From an uncultured Gammaproteobacteria bacterium (lineage in GTDB: Bacteria > Pseudomonadota > Gammaproteobacteria > Steroidobacterales > JABDMI01): a stretch of DNA of 32,456 nt. The notes under the pieces were generated by a model. The model made no database searches. It saw only the letters and a list, made by a program, of their open reading frames with translations, and was not told where the DNA came from. Made by a program: the position numbers and the translations under genes. Positions 15,458 through 24,542 of the stretch are shown here, in pieces. The first letter of the stretch is position 1, and every line of letters starts with the position of its first letter. The DNA lies in assembly GCA_905479875.1 (NCBI GenBank), contig CAJQOG010000197.1, forward strand, positions 1 to 32,456, in the 5' to 3' direction.

Positions 15458-16774
15458 ATGGCTGCTGAATTACAAATCTCATTAGAAAACTCTGACGGAT
15501 TAAAACGCACTTTACGCGTTGAAATTCCTGCTGAGAATATCGATAGCGAAGTAACTAAACGTCTTCATACCGTTGGTAAAAAAGCCAAGTTAAAAGGATT
15601 TCGTCCAGGTAAGGCGCCATTAAAGGTTATTCGACAGAACTATGGCGCGGAAGTTCGTAATGAAGTGCTTGGCGATATGATTCAAAAGTCTTATAGCGAA
15701 GCTGTAGTTCAAGAGAAATTAAATCCAGCTGGTAATCCAGATATCAAACCAGAACTTAGTGACGAAGGTAGTAACTTTACCTACATGGCTACTGTTGAAG
15801 TTTACCCTGAGATTTCATTACAAGGCGTGGATTCATTAAGCATAGAACGCCCAGTGGTTGAAATTCAAGACACAGATGTTGAATTGATTATTGAAAATAT
15901 GCGTCATCAAAAATCACAATGGGAAGCGGCTACACGTAAAGCTCGTAAGGGAGATCGTGTAACTATTGATTTTGTTGGGAAAATTGATGGCGAAGAATTT
16001 GCTGGCGGAAAAGCTGAAAGCACTCCAGTTGTTTTAGGTGAAGGCCGCATGCTTCCTGATTTTGAAAAAGGTATGGAAGGCATAAAGGCTGGTGAAGTAC
16101 GTGAAGTTGAAGTTCAGTTTCCAGAAGATTACCAAGCAGAAGATTTAAAAGGTAAAAAAGCTGTTTTTGAAATTTCGGCTGAAGTTGTTGAAACTAAAGT
16201 TCTTCCTGAAATTGATGATGAATTCTGTAAAGCTTTTGGGGTTGATTCGGGTGATATTTCTGACCTAAAAATTGAAGTACGTAATAACATGCAAAACGAA
16301 TTAGCAACGGCTATTGAAGCAAAAACTAAAGACAGTGCAATGACTGCTTTGCTTGAAGCTAACCCACTGGAAGTGCCAAATGCGTTAGTGGACCAGGAAG
16401 TACATTCCTTACAACATGATTGGATGCAGCGTATGGGTCTTCCAAATGACCATAGTTATCATCCACCGGCTGAGCAATTTATTGATGAAGCAAAGCGTCG
16501 TGTTCGTTTAGGCTTACTTATCGGTGAGTATGTAAAACAAGAAGAGATTAAAGTTGAGAAAGAAGATATTGATGCACAATTGGCAAAACTTACTGATGGT
16601 TATGAAGAACCAGAAACCATGATTAATGCTTATAAGACTAATCAACAAGCTATGCAACAAGTCCAAATGATGTCACTGGAAGCTAAAGTAGTGAAAAATT
16701 TGTTAGAAAAAGCTAATGTAACTGATAATAATTCTGACTTTCAAACTATTATGGATGTTCAAGCTATTGCATAA
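15458..16774 (+). CDS. tig: Trigger factor
   Basis: The ribosome-associated chaperone and peptidyl-prolyl isomerase that first meets nascent chains. The ribosome-docking motif GFRPGKAP is at residues 47–54. The FKBP-type PPIase domain starts near KGDRVTIDFVGKIDGEEFAGG (about 165–185). The helical chaperone domain follows, with the usual DEFCKAFGVDSGD entry. The length is 438 aa against 432 in E. coli. The start is supported by TAAGG 8 nt upstream. It heads the tig–clpP–clpX–lon block, 97 bp after tRNA-Leu. The 155-bp gap to clpP contains TTGAAC and TATACT elements, but at poor spacing, so clpP may or may not have its own promoter. Confidence 0.97.
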   Translation: MAAELQISLENSDGLKRTLRVEIPAENIDSEVTKRLHTVGKKAKLKGFRPGKAPLKVIRQNYGAEVRNEVLGDMIQKSYSEAVVQEKLNPAGNPDIKPELSDEGSNFTYMATVEVYPEISLQGVDSLSIERPVVEIQDTDVELIIENMRHQKSQWEAATRKARKGDRVTIDFVGKIDGEEFAGGKAESTPVVLGEGRMLPDFEKGMEGIKAGEVREVEVQFPEDYQAEDLKGKKAVFEISAEVVETKVLPEIDDEFCKAFGVDSGDISDLKIEVRNNMQNELATAIEAKTKDSAMTALLEANPLEVPNALVDQEVHSLQHDWMQRMGLPNDHSYHPPAEQFIDEAKRRVRLGLLIGEYVKQEEIKVEKEDIDAQLAKLTDGYEEPETMINAYKTNQQAMQQVQMMSLEAKVVKNLLEKANVTDNNSDFQTIMDVQAIA

Positions 16775-16929
16775 AATCAATTTTTGAGCGCTTAATATTT
16801 TGAGTAAAATTTGAACTTTTAATATTACGACTCAAGCGTATACTATAAGTCCGTTGTAAGCTTAGGCTGCAGCGGATTTATTGTATGTAAAACAGAAAAA
16901 TTATTAATGAGTATCGAGAAGGTATTAGT

Positions 16930-17598
16930 ATGAGCATAAATAAGTTTAATCCTACTTCGCAAACAGAGAGCATGGTAACGTCTGGAATGGGTCTAATTCC
17001 AATGGTTGTTGAGCAAACCGCTAGAGGCGAACGTTCTTATGATATTTTTTCGCGCCTTTTAAAAGAGCGCGTAATTTTTGTAGTGGGTCCTATCGAAGAT
17101 CACATGGCTAACTTAATCGTGGCTCAATTATTATTTCTTGAATCAGAAAACCCTGATAAAGATATCCATATGTACATCAACTCTCCAGGTGGAGTTGTAA
17201 CAGCTGGTTTGTCGGTTTATGACACTATGCAATTCATTAAGCCTGATGTGAGTACTATTTGTATGGGTCAAGCTGCAAGTATGGGAGCGGTATTACTTGC
17301 TGCTGGGGCTGCAGGAAAACGTTTTTGTTTGCCACATTCGCGAGTAATGATTCACCAAGTTTTAGGTGGAGTGCAAGGACAGGCAACCGATATAGATATT
17401 CACGCACGTGAAATTCTAAAAATTCGTGATCGTTTAAACCAAATCCTAGCAACTCATACCGGCCAAGAGATTGAGACAATCGGTAATGACACTGAGCGTG
17501 ATAATTTCATGGATGCGGAAATGGCTAAAGCCTATGGATTGATTGATGATATTTTGCTTGCTCGACAATTACCTAACTCTAGTGAGCCTACTGCTTAG
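16930..17598 (+). CDS. clpP: ATP-dependent Clp protease proteolytic subunit
   Basis: ClpP forms the tetradecameric serine-protease barrel fed by ClpX or ClpA. The catalytic triad is intact by alignment: Ser117 in GQAASMGA, His142 in HSRVMIHQ, Asp191 in TERDNFMD, a constant offset from the E. coli mature numbering. The length is 222 aa with a short N-terminal extension that is probably processed. The SD GAGAAGG is strong. A strong terminator 36 bp after the stop separates it from clpX, so most clpX transcripts should start from clpX's own promoter, unlike a simple clpPX operon. Confidence 0.97.
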   Translation: MSINKFNPTSQTESMVTSGMGLIPMVVEQTARGERSYDIFSRLLKERVIFVVGPIEDHMANLIVAQLLFLESENPDKDIHMYINSPGGVVTAGLSVYDTMQFIKPDVSTICMGQAASMGAVLLAAGAAGKRFCLPHSRVMIHQVLGGVQGQATDIDIHAREILKIRDRLNQILATHTGQEIETIGNDTERDNFMDAEMAKAYGLIDDILLARQLPNSSEPTA

Positions 17599-17633
17599 AT
17601 TTTTAAGCTAGAGCAAAACTGTTTCATTATTAG

Positions 17634-17667
17634 AAGCCGAGTCTATTCAAAATGACTCGGCTTTTTT
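17634..17667 (+). terminator. Rho-independent terminator after clpP
   Basis: A perfect 10-bp stem (AAGCCGAGTC / GACTCGGCTT) with a 10-nt loop and a TTTTTT run. It separates clpP from clpX. Confidence 0.92.
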
Positions 17668-17810
17668 GATTTAATGGATGATAGGAAGCATATTTTTAGG
17701 GCGCCTGTGACGTATAAGTTTAGAAGCTAACTAATTGATTTCATTGAGTGTATGCTTGAATTTCATGCAAAACAAAGACTTTGTGGCGATTTTGCGCGAA
17801 ATTCGGCCAT

Positions 17811-17842
17811 CTTTTGCAAGCGAATCACCCCATGTACTAAAT
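17811..17842 (+). promoter_or_regulatory. Candidate clpX promoter with heat-shock-like -10
   Basis: The 311-bp clpP–clpX gap holds the terminator, then about 240 bp without a visible gene. CCCCATGT (17828–17835) exactly matches the sigma32 -10 consensus CCCCATnT, but no good CTTGAA lies at the right distance upstream. TTGCAA (17814–17819) with TACTAA (17835–17840) at 15 bp could be a weak sigma70 alternative over the same stretch. clpX itself has an AAGG ribosome-binding site. Confidence 0.35.
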
Positions 17843-17909
17843 GCATAAGTTACAATTATGGCAAGATCTACAAAATAAAACCGCATATGCGATTTAAGGT
17901 ATTGAATTA

Positions 17910-19214
17910 ATGAGTGAAACTACCGCAAGTGACGACGGCAAACTTCTCTATTGTTCGTTCTGTGGCAAAAGCCAACACGAAGTCCGCAAGCTAATTGCTG
18001 GGCCTTCAGTTTATGTCTGTGATGAATGTGTTGAGCTGTGTAACGATATTATCCGTGAAGAATTAGATGACACCAGTGAATTCAATATTGATAACTTACC
18101 CAAGCCAAAAGAAATCAATAAAATTTTGGACGAATATGTAATTGGGCAAGTGCAGGCTAAAAAAGTCCTAGCGGTTGCTGTATACAATCATTACAAACGT
18201 CTGAATTCTAGAATGAACGCTAGTAAAGACGATATAGAATTACAAAAAAGCAATATCCTTTTAGTTGGACCTACAGGTTCAGGTAAAACCTTGCTTGCTG
18301 AAACTTTAGCGAGAATGCTTGATGTGCCATTTACTATTGCTGATGCCACTACCCTAACCGAAGCAGGTTATGTAGGTGAAGATGTAGAAAACATAATTCA
18401 AAAACTGTTACAAAAATGTGATTACGATGTTGATAAAGCACAAACAGGCATAGTGTACATCGATGAAATTGATAAGGTTTCTCGTAAGTCGGAAAACCCG
18501 TCAATCACTAGGGATGTTTCAGGCGAAGGTGTACAGCAAGCTTTATTGAAACTTATTGAAGGTACGGTTGCTTCGGTTCCTCCTCAAGGTGGTAGGAAAC
18601 ATCCGCAACAAGAGTTTTTGCAAGTTGATACCTCAAATATTTTATTTATCTGTGGCGGCGCCTTTGCAGGTCTTGATAAAGTTATTCTTAACCGAACCAC
18701 TAAAAGTGGCATTGGTTTTATTGCTGAAGTGCAAAGTAAAGATATAGAAAAGCAAAGTAATGATGTTCTGCCAACTGTTGAGCCAGAAGATTTAGTTCAG
18801 TACGGTTTAATTCCTGAGTTTGTAGGTCGCCTACCAGTGCTGGCAATTTTAGAATCCTTGGATGAAGATGCTCTAATGTCTATTTTGGTAGAGCCAAAAA
18901 ACGCTTTAACCAAGCAGTATCATCGTCTCTTTGAGCTAGAAGGTGCAGAATTAGAATTCCGTGATGATGCTTTACGGGCAATTGCTAAAAAAGCAATGAA
19001 ACGTAAAACGGGTGCGAGGGGGCTAAGAACCATTTTGGAAAAAGTTCTTCTTGATACTATGTACGATTTACCATCTATGGAAAACGTAAGCAAAGTCGTA
19101 CTAGATGAACAAGTGGTGGAGGGTGAATGTGATCCTTACATTATTTATGAAACCTCGGAAAAACAGCGACAACAAGATTTAATGTTGGCACAGCGCCTAG
19201 CCAGTGGCGACTAA
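17910..19214 (+). CDS. clpX: ClpX ATPase subunit of Clp protease
   Basis: The AAA+ unfoldase that recognises substrates, unfolds them and feeds ClpP. The N-terminal zinc-binding domain has Cys15, Cys18, Cys37 and Cys40 (CSFC…CDEC). Walker A is GPTGSGKT and Walker B is VYIDEIDK. The pore-1 loop GYVGED and the RKH loop ([10 protein letters not shown]) are present. The ClpP-docking loop SGIGFIAEV carries the IGF tripeptide, so it should pair with the ClpP encoded just upstream. The length is 434 aa (E. coli 424). A terminator lies on each side of the gene, making it a monocistronic unit with its own promoter. Confidence 0.97.
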   Translation: MSETTASDDGKLLYCSFCGKSQHEVRKLIAGPSVYVCDECVELCNDIIREELDDTSEFNIDNLPKPKEINKILDEYVIGQVQAKKVLAVAVYNHYKRLNSRMNASKDDIELQKSNILLVGPTGSGKTLLAETLARMLDVPFTIADATTLTEAGYVGEDVENIIQKLLQKCDYDVDKAQTGIVYIDEIDKVSRKSENPSITRDVSGEGVQQALLKLIEGTVASVPPQGGRKHPQQEFLQVDTSNILFICGGAFAGLDKVILNRTTKSGIGFIAEVQSKDIEKQSNDVLPTVEPEDLVQYGLIPEFVGRLPVLAILESLDEDALMSILVEPKNALTKQYHRLFELEGAELEFRDDALRAIAKKAMKRKTGARGLRTILEKVLLDTMYDLPSMENVSKVVLDEQVVEGECDPYIIYETSEKQRQQDLMLAQRLASGD

Positions 19215-19239
19215 TTAGCTCTAACAGTCGTTTGTAATT

Positions 19240-19275
19240 AAGGTCCGTGCTGATTATTGCTCTCGGGCCTTTTTT
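19240..19275 (+). terminator. Rho-independent terminator after clpX
   Basis: AAGGTCCG pairs with CGGGCCTT (one G·T) across a 16-nt loop, followed by TTTTTT. It lies 26 bp after the clpX stop. Confidence 0.75.
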
Positions 19276-19340
19276 ATCGCCTAAGTATTAAGCTTGGTTT
19301 TTGAGCATATTGTGATTGAGAGCAAAGAAACTAGATAAAG

Positions 19341-19368
19341 CTTGAAATATATTTGAATGCCACCATGT
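19341..19368 (+). promoter_or_regulatory. Sigma32 (heat-shock) promoter for lon
   Basis: CTTGAAA (19341–19347), a 13-nt spacer and CACCATGT (19361–19368) match the RpoH consensus CTTGAAA-N11–16-CCCCATnT at 7/7 and 6 of the 7 specified bases. Transcription would start near 19375, about 40 nt before the preferred lon ATG at 19417. That would place the track's start codon (19357) upstream of the transcript. lon is a classic RpoH target in E. coli. Confidence 0.7.
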
Positions 19369-19416
19369 CTGGTATATAGAACGCATCTCCAATGGATGCT
19401 TAATGAGATTGAATTT

Positions 19417-21891
19417 ATGTCAACTGAAAATACAAATACTATTAAAGAAATTCCGGTTTTGCCTCTACGTGATGTGGTGGTGTATCCGCATATGGTAATA
19501 CCTCTTTTTGTGGGTCGTGAAGTGTCTACCAGCGCGCTCGAAGAAGCCATGCGCGATACAAAACAAATCCTTTTATTAACCCAGCTATCTGCCGATGTGG
19601 ATGAGCCTACTATTAAGGATGTTTTTAGTACCGGTACTGTCGCAAATATTTTGCAAATGGTAAAGCTTCCTGATGGCACAGTCCGAATATTAGTTGAAGG
19701 TGTGTCACGTGCTGCGGTAGTAAGTTTGCGTATCGAAGAACATTTTATTGCTGATGTAGATTTACTCGAGCAATTAGATTTACAGTCGGATGCAGAAAAA
19801 GAAGTTTTACAGCGTTCTGTGAATGAACAGTTTGAAGCATACGTAAAACTCAATAAAAAAATACCTTCAGAAGTCTTAACAACTTTGGTGGGTATTGATG
19901 AGTTATCACGCTTTGCCGATACCATCGCCGCGCATATGACATTGAAAGTTGAAGACAAACAAAAACTTTTAGAGTTTGATGATGTACGAGATCGCTTGGA
20001 ATATATTTTGTTATTAATTAGTAACGAAATGGAAGTGCTTGAACTTGAGAAACGTATTCGTGGTCGAGTTAAACACCAGATGGAAAAAAGCCAACGCGAG
20101 TACTATTTGAATGAGCAAATGAAAGCTATTCAAAAAGAACTTGGTGATGGCGAAGGTGGCACCAATGAAAATGATGAGATGGCAAATAAAATTGAAGCCG
20201 CCGGTATGAGTAAAGAAGGCGCCGATAAAGCTGCTGCCGAATTAAAGAAACTTAAAATGATGTCTCCTATGTCTGCCGAAGCTACAGTAACTCGTACCTA
20301 TATTGATTGGTTGATTAAATTGCCTTGGAATAAAAGCAGTAAAATTCGAAACAATCTTGCAGCCGCAGAAGAAATCTTAGAAGAAGATCACTTTGGGCTT
20401 GAGAAAGTCAAAGAACGAATCCTGGAATACTTAGCTGTGCAGCAAAGAGTTAAAAAACTTAAAGGACCAATACTTTGTTTGGTTGGTCCTCCTGGTGTGG
20501 GTAAAACCTCATTGGGTAAAAGCATAGCGCGTGCAACTAATAGAGAGTATGTACGAATGGCTTTAGGTGGCGTGCGTGACGAAGCTGAAATTCGTGGACA
20601 CCGTCGTACTTATATTGGTTCTATGCCGGGCAAAATAATCCAGAAGCTCAGTAAAGTTGAAAAACGTAACCCGCTTTTTTTATTAGATGAGATTGATAAA
20701 ATGTCTACGGATTTTCGTGGTGATCCTTCTTCAGCTTTATTGGAAGTTCTGGATCCCGAACAAAATAATACTTTTAGTGATCATTACCTTGAAGTAGATT
20801 TTGACTTATCTGATGTTATGTTTGTGGCTACGGCAAATAGTTTGAATATTCCTGGTCCATTACGTGATCGTATGGAAATAATTCGCATTCCTGGCTATAC
20901 CGAAGATGAAAAAGTAAATATTGCAAAACGTTATTTGATTCCTAAACAGAGTAAAAATAATGGTTTGAAAAAAGCAGAAGTGTCGATTTCTGATAAAGCG
21001 GTAGCTGATATCGTGCGTTATTACACACGTGAAGCAGGTGTCCGAGATCTTGAAAGGCAAATAGCTAAAATTTGCCGTAAGGTAGTTAAAGAAAACTTAC
21101 TAGTTAGCAAAAAGAAAGTCGCCAAAAAGAAAGTTGCTACTAAAGACGCCTCTGAAACTAAAACAGCCAAGAAAACAAGCATTAAAACAACTTTAGTGCG
21201 ACCAAGTAATTTAGAAAAATACTTAGGTGTAAAACGTTATAGCTTTGGCTTAGCTGATGAGAATAACCAAGTCGGTCAAGTCACAGGATTGGCATGGACA
21301 CAAGTTGGCGGCGAGCTTCTTCGTTTAGAATCTGCGATTGTTAAAGGTAAAGGTAAGCTTACGCACACTGGCCAATTAGGTGATGTGATGAAAGAATCTA
21401 TACAAGCAGCAATGACAGTAGTTCGCAGTCGTGCTGATGCTTTAGGTATAGATAGTGATTACTTCAGTAACCATGATGTGCATATTCATGTTCCTGAAGG
21501 TGCGACTCCTAAAGACGGCCCAAGCGCTGGTATTGGTATGTGTACGGCTTTAGTTTCTGCCTGTACTAATATTGAAGTTCGCGCGGAAGTTGCTATGACC
21601 GGCGAAATTACTCTTCGTGGTGAAGTTTTACCTATTGGCGGATTAAAAGAAAAACTTCTTGCCGCTCATCGGGGAGGAATTACCACCGTGCTTATTCCTG
21701 AAGAAAATCGTAAAGACTTGGCTGAAATTCCAGATAACATTAAAAAACATTTAGATATTAAATGTGTTCAATGGATAGATGAAGTTTTAGAAGTGGCTTT
21801 AGTCAGACAGCCAGAGCCTTTGGTTAATGAACTCTCTAAGTCACCTAAGGACTCAAAAGGTTCTTCTAAAAAAGGTGTTCATGCGCATTAG
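19417..21891 (+). CDS. lon: ATP-dependent protease La
   Basis: Lon is the homohexameric AAA+ serine protease that degrades misfolded and short-lived regulatory proteins. The order is LON N-domain (from [20 protein letters not shown]), coiled coil, AAA+ module with Walker A GPPGVGKT (357–364) and Walker [10 protein letters not shown], and a protease domain with the Ser703/Lys746 dyad ([18 protein letters not shown]). The track ORF starts at 19357, but the family N-terminus and the sigma32 promoter favour ATG 19417 (824 aa, against 784 in E. coli). The extra length is mostly a lysine-rich insertion of about 20 residues between the ATPase and protease domains (around residues 563–585, with [12 protein letters not shown]), plus a short Ser/Lys-rich C-terminal tail. 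Confidence 0.97.
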   Translation: MSTENTNTIKEIPVLPLRDVVVYPHMVIPLFVGREVSTSALEEAMRDTKQILLLTQLSADVDEPTIKDVFSTGTVANILQMVKLPDGTVRILVEGVSRAAVVSLRIEEHFIADVDLLEQLDLQSDAEKEVLQRSVNEQFEAYVKLNKKIPSEVLTTLVGIDELSRFADTIAAHMTLKVEDKQKLLEFDDVRDRLEYILLLISNEMEVLELEKRIRGRVKHQMEKSQREYYLNEQMKAIQKELGDGEGGTNENDEMANKIEAAGMSKEGADKAAAELKKLKMMSPMSAEATVTRTYIDWLIKLPWNKSSKIRNNLAAAEEILEEDHFGLEKVKERILEYLAVQQRVKKLKGPILCLVGPPGVGKTSLGKSIARATNREYVRMALGGVRDEAEIRGHRRTYIGSMPGKIIQKLSKVEKRNPLFLLDEIDKMSTDFRGDPSSALLEVLDPEQNNTFSDHYLEVDFDLSDVMFVATANSLNIPGPLRDRMEIIRIPGYTEDEKVNIAKRYLIPKQSKNNGLKKAEVSISDKAVADIVRYYTREAGVRDLERQIAKICRKVVKENLLVSKKKVAKKKVATKDASETKTAKKTSIKTTLVRPSNLEKYLGVKRYSFGLADENNQVGQVTGLAWTQVGGELLRLESAIVKGKGKLTHTGQLGDVMKESIQAAMTVVRSRADALGIDSDYFSNHDVHIHVPEGATPKDGPSAGIGMCTALVSACTNIEVRAEVAMTGEITLRGEVLPIGGLKEKLLAAHRGGITTVLIPEENRKDLAEIPDNIKKHLDIKCVQWIDEVLEVALVRQPEPLVNELSKSPKDSKGSSKKGVHAH
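21109..21138 (+). repeat. 15-bp tandem duplication inside lon
   Basis: AAAAAGAAAGTCGCC is followed directly by AAAAAGAAAGTTGCT (13/15 identical). It is in frame and encodes KKKVA twice. It lies in the lysine-rich insertion between the AAA+ and protease domains of Lon. Confidence 0.8.
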
Positions 21892-22070
21892 TAGCTTAAA
21901 TCCAGATTTTTCTAAGTATTTATAAAATAAGATAGATATCTGGGTAAATATTTGACTGTTTTTTGAAGTCAATAGCCCAATTATTAATCTGAATTTTATT
22001 AAGGGGCTGATTAATTTAAAAAAAACCGATTTTTCGTAATTTAGGGCTAGCAATCACCAATTACTTGCCG

Positions 22071-22076
22071 TAGAAT
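22071..22076 (+). promoter_or_regulatory. -10 element for tRNA-Val/tRNA-Asp
   Basis: TAGAAT followed by GCGC, 10 bp before tRNA-Val, fits the -10 plus GC-rich discriminator of a stable-RNA promoter. The -35 at 17 bp (TAGCAA) is poor. The preceding stretch after the lon stop (21892–22070) shows no gene, only short imperfect inverted repeats. Confidence 0.4.
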
Positions 22077-22086
22077 GCGCTTCCTC

Positions 22087-22162
22087 GGGTGCTTAGCTCA
22101 GCTGGTAGAGCATCGCCCTTACAAGGCGAGGGTCAGCGGTTCGATCCCGTTAGCACCCACCA
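22087..22162 (+). tRNA. tRNA-Val (anticodon TAC)
   Basis: A 76-nt cloverleaf. Acceptor GGGTGCT pairs with AGCACCC, the discriminator is A, and CCA is encoded. The anticodon loop CTTACAA gives TAC. It is 6 bp from tRNA-Asp and clearly co-transcribed. Confidence 0.97.
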
Positions 22163-22168
22163 AAATCT

Positions 22169-22245
22169 GGAGCGGTAGTTCAGTTGGTTAGAATACCGGC
22201 CTGTCACGCCGGGGGTCGCGGGTTCGAGTCCCGTCCGCTCCGCCA
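22169..22245 (+). tRNA. tRNA-Asp (anticodon GTC)
   Basis: A 77-nt cloverleaf. Acceptor GGAGCGG pairs with CCGCTCC, the discriminator is G, and CCA is encoded. The anticodon loop CTGTCAC gives GTC. A terminator follows at once. Confidence 0.97.
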
Positions 22246-22251
22246 GATTAT

Positions 22252-22279
22252 AAAAAGACCACCTTACGGTGGTTTTTTT
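22252..22279 (+). terminator. Terminator of the tRNA-Val/Asp unit
   Basis: ACCACC-TTAC-GGTGGT stem-loop, extendable by flanking A/T pairs, followed by a run of seven T. It begins 7 nt after the tRNA-Asp CCA. The next 280 bp before ppiD hold no gene I can support. Confidence 0.88.
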
Positions 22280-22562
22280 ATGCCTATAAGAAAAGCTTAA
22301 TAGCTATCAACTAGCTTTGACTCAATCCAATTGTGCTTGAAGGAAGCTTTTGTTGTCTGTTTTTTATGCTACAACAGCCATTCTTGCAAAATACGCAATT
22401 TTTAGCTTACTAATTAGTGATTTACGGCCATAAAGCCGTGACCAAAAGGTCTTTGGCAGTTAGAATAGCGGATTAAATTAATACTGTTTTGAAACCTTGA
22501 TTATCATTCAACACAGCATCATCGATATAAACATATATCAAAGTTTTTATTAAGGAAATTCC

Positions 22563-24482
22563 ATGCTTCAATCTATACGTAGCCGCATCACTGGTGTACT
22601 TGCTCTAGTAATTTTAGGCTTAATCGCTCTCTCATTTGTATTCTTTGGTGTAGCTACGCCATCTGGTGGACAAGGCTTAACTTATGCTGCCAAAGTAAAT
22701 GGCTCTGAAGTCCCTTTAAATAGGTTTCGTTCTGAGATGCAGCGTATTGAAAGTCAGCAAGCTCAATTTTATCCGGATGGAATGCCTGAAGCGCAACGTA
22801 CACAGCTTCGTGAAAATATCCTTAATGGGTTGATTCGTGAAGAATTGGTTAATCAACGTGTGTATGACAATCGATATCGTACAAGTGATGAAGCATTGCT
22901 TAAGCAAATTAAACAAATTCCACAATTTCAATTAAACGGCGTTTTCGACCGCCAAGTATATGAGCAGCAGTTAAGTATTGCTGGACGTGCACCAGGAGAG
23001 TTTGAAAGAAATACTAAGGCTTCACTTAGTGTTTCTCAATTACGTAATGCATTAGTCAATAGCGCATTTGTTACCGAAGCTGAATTGCTTCGCAAACATG
23101 CCTTAGAAAATGAACAACGCTCAGCAAGTTTTGCAATTATTCCAGCTAGTAAATTTAAATCTGAAGTTGAAGTGACTGAGGACGACATTGCTGCTGAATA
23201 TGAAAAGCAAAAAGCAACTTTGTTAACTAACGAGCAAGTAGATATAGAGTACATCGAATTATCGGCAGGAGATTTAGCGAAACAACTGGAAGTATCAGCT
23301 GAAGATCTATCTAGCTATTATAACCAAGTGAAGTTTCGTTATGGGACTCCTGAAGAACGAGAAGTAAGCCATATTTTATTAGAGTTTGATGCCGCATCCA
23401 TGTCGGAGAAAGAAACCTTGGCAAATGATTTGCTAGCACAAGTTAAAAGTGGTGCTGACTTTGGTGAGTTAGCTAGAGCTAATTCAGATGACATTATTTC
23501 TGCTAACGACGATGGAAATCTTGGGTTTGTTGCAAATGACGAGAGCTTACTTGGTAAAGCCTTTGCAGATGCTTTGTTTGCAATGGCCGCAGGTGATGAG
23601 CCCCTGCTTGTCAAAGCGGATACCGGCCTACATATTGTTAAATTGGGTGAGATTAAAGCTAGCTCAGCTCCTGCTTTTGCAGAATTAACTGTTGATCAAA
23701 ATACTGAACTTGAAAATGAATATAGAAACATTCAAGTTGAAGGAATATTGGCAGAGAAGGCAGAGGCTTTGGCACAAGAAATTTTTGATGCTCGTGATAA
23801 TTTAGCAGCGGTAGCAGAAGCTAATGGTTTGGAATTAAGAACTCAGAAAAATGTTGAACGTAGAACTTACGCGGGTATAGCTTCTAACCAAGTAGTCAAA
23901 GATGCCGCGTTCAGTGACGAACTTCGCGATGGCACAAACTCAGATCTTTTAGCTGTCTCTACTGAGCAAGCTGTCTTTTTAAGAGTGCTTGAGCATCGTG
24001 ATGTCAGTCAAAAATCGTTAGAGTCAGTTAAAGTAAGTTTACGTGCGGCACTTGAGCAAAAAGCAGCTAGTGTAAAAGCCACCGAATTAGGCTTAGCGTT
24101 GCAATCAGAAATTAGTACAGAAGAAGAACTTAAACTTAAGTCTGAAGAAGCAGGATATAACTTCACTGCAAATACTTTATTAAGCAGGTCACAAGCAGGG
24201 GTGCAACGTGATTTGCTAACCGCAATTTTTCAAGCTGAGAAGCCAGTTGATAGTGCAATTGTTGAACAAGGTGTTGGATTAAACAATGGTGACTACGCAA
24301 TCTTTCTAATAACTGATGTTAAGCAAGCTGATATTGATGTGCTGAGCGAGTCTGAAAAAATGGCAAATGCACGTGCTTTGGCAAATCAGTCTGGCTTTAA
24401 TGAACTTAATGCGTATATTTCTAGCTTAAGAGAAGATGCAAATATAGAGATTCCGGTCGTAAGAGAAGATGCACTAAATTAA
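22563..24482 (+). CDS. ppiD: Periplasmic chaperone PpiD
   Basis: PpiD is an inner-membrane-anchored periplasmic folding factor at the Sec translocon exit. One N-terminal transmembrane helix (LALVILGLIALSFVFFGVA, about 12–30) is followed by a SurA-like N-terminal chaperone region and a parvulin-like domain (about 258–360, from REVSHILLEF to GLHIVKLGEI). A long C-terminal helical region follows. The length of 639 aa compares with 623 in E. coli, whose parvulin domain is inactive. The SD TAAGGAAA is good. It stands in the usual place downstream of lon, but without the hupB gene normally found between them. Confidence 0.95.
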   Translation: MLQSIRSRITGVLALVILGLIALSFVFFGVATPSGGQGLTYAAKVNGSEVPLNRFRSEMQRIESQQAQFYPDGMPEAQRTQLRENILNGLIREELVNQRVYDNRYRTSDEALLKQIKQIPQFQLNGVFDRQVYEQQLSIAGRAPGEFERNTKASLSVSQLRNALVNSAFVTEAELLRKHALENEQRSASFAIIPASKFKSEVEVTEDDIAAEYEKQKATLLTNEQVDIEYIELSAGDLAKQLEVSAEDLSSYYNQVKFRYGTPEEREVSHILLEFDAASMSEKETLANDLLAQVKSGADFGELARANSDDIISANDDGNLGFVANDESLLGKAFADALFAMAAGDEPLLVKADTGLHIVKLGEIKASSAPAFAELTVDQNTELENEYRNIQVEGILAEKAEALAQEIFDARDNLAAVAEANGLELRTQKNVERRTYAGIASNQVVKDAAFSDELRDGTNSDLLAVSTEQAVFLRVLEHRDVSQKSLESVKVSLRAALEQKAASVKATELGLALQSEISTEEELKLKSEEAGYNFTANTLLSRSQAGVQRDLLTAIFQAEKPVDSAIVEQGVGLNNGDYAIFLITDVKQADIDVLSESEKMANARALANQSGFNELNAYISSLREDANIEIPVVREDALN

Positions 24483-24542
24483 AGAGCTTCTCTTGTTGCA
24501 AATAATTTTACTCTAATCCAATAAATAATAAAAGAAGGGTGT

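Noticed and set aside
19281-19958. 225-aa minus-strand ORF opposite lon
   Set aside because: Its sequence is low-complexity (Ser/Thr/Lys/Cys-rich), it lies antisense to the well-conserved Lon N-domain, and it has no family features. A shadow ORF.
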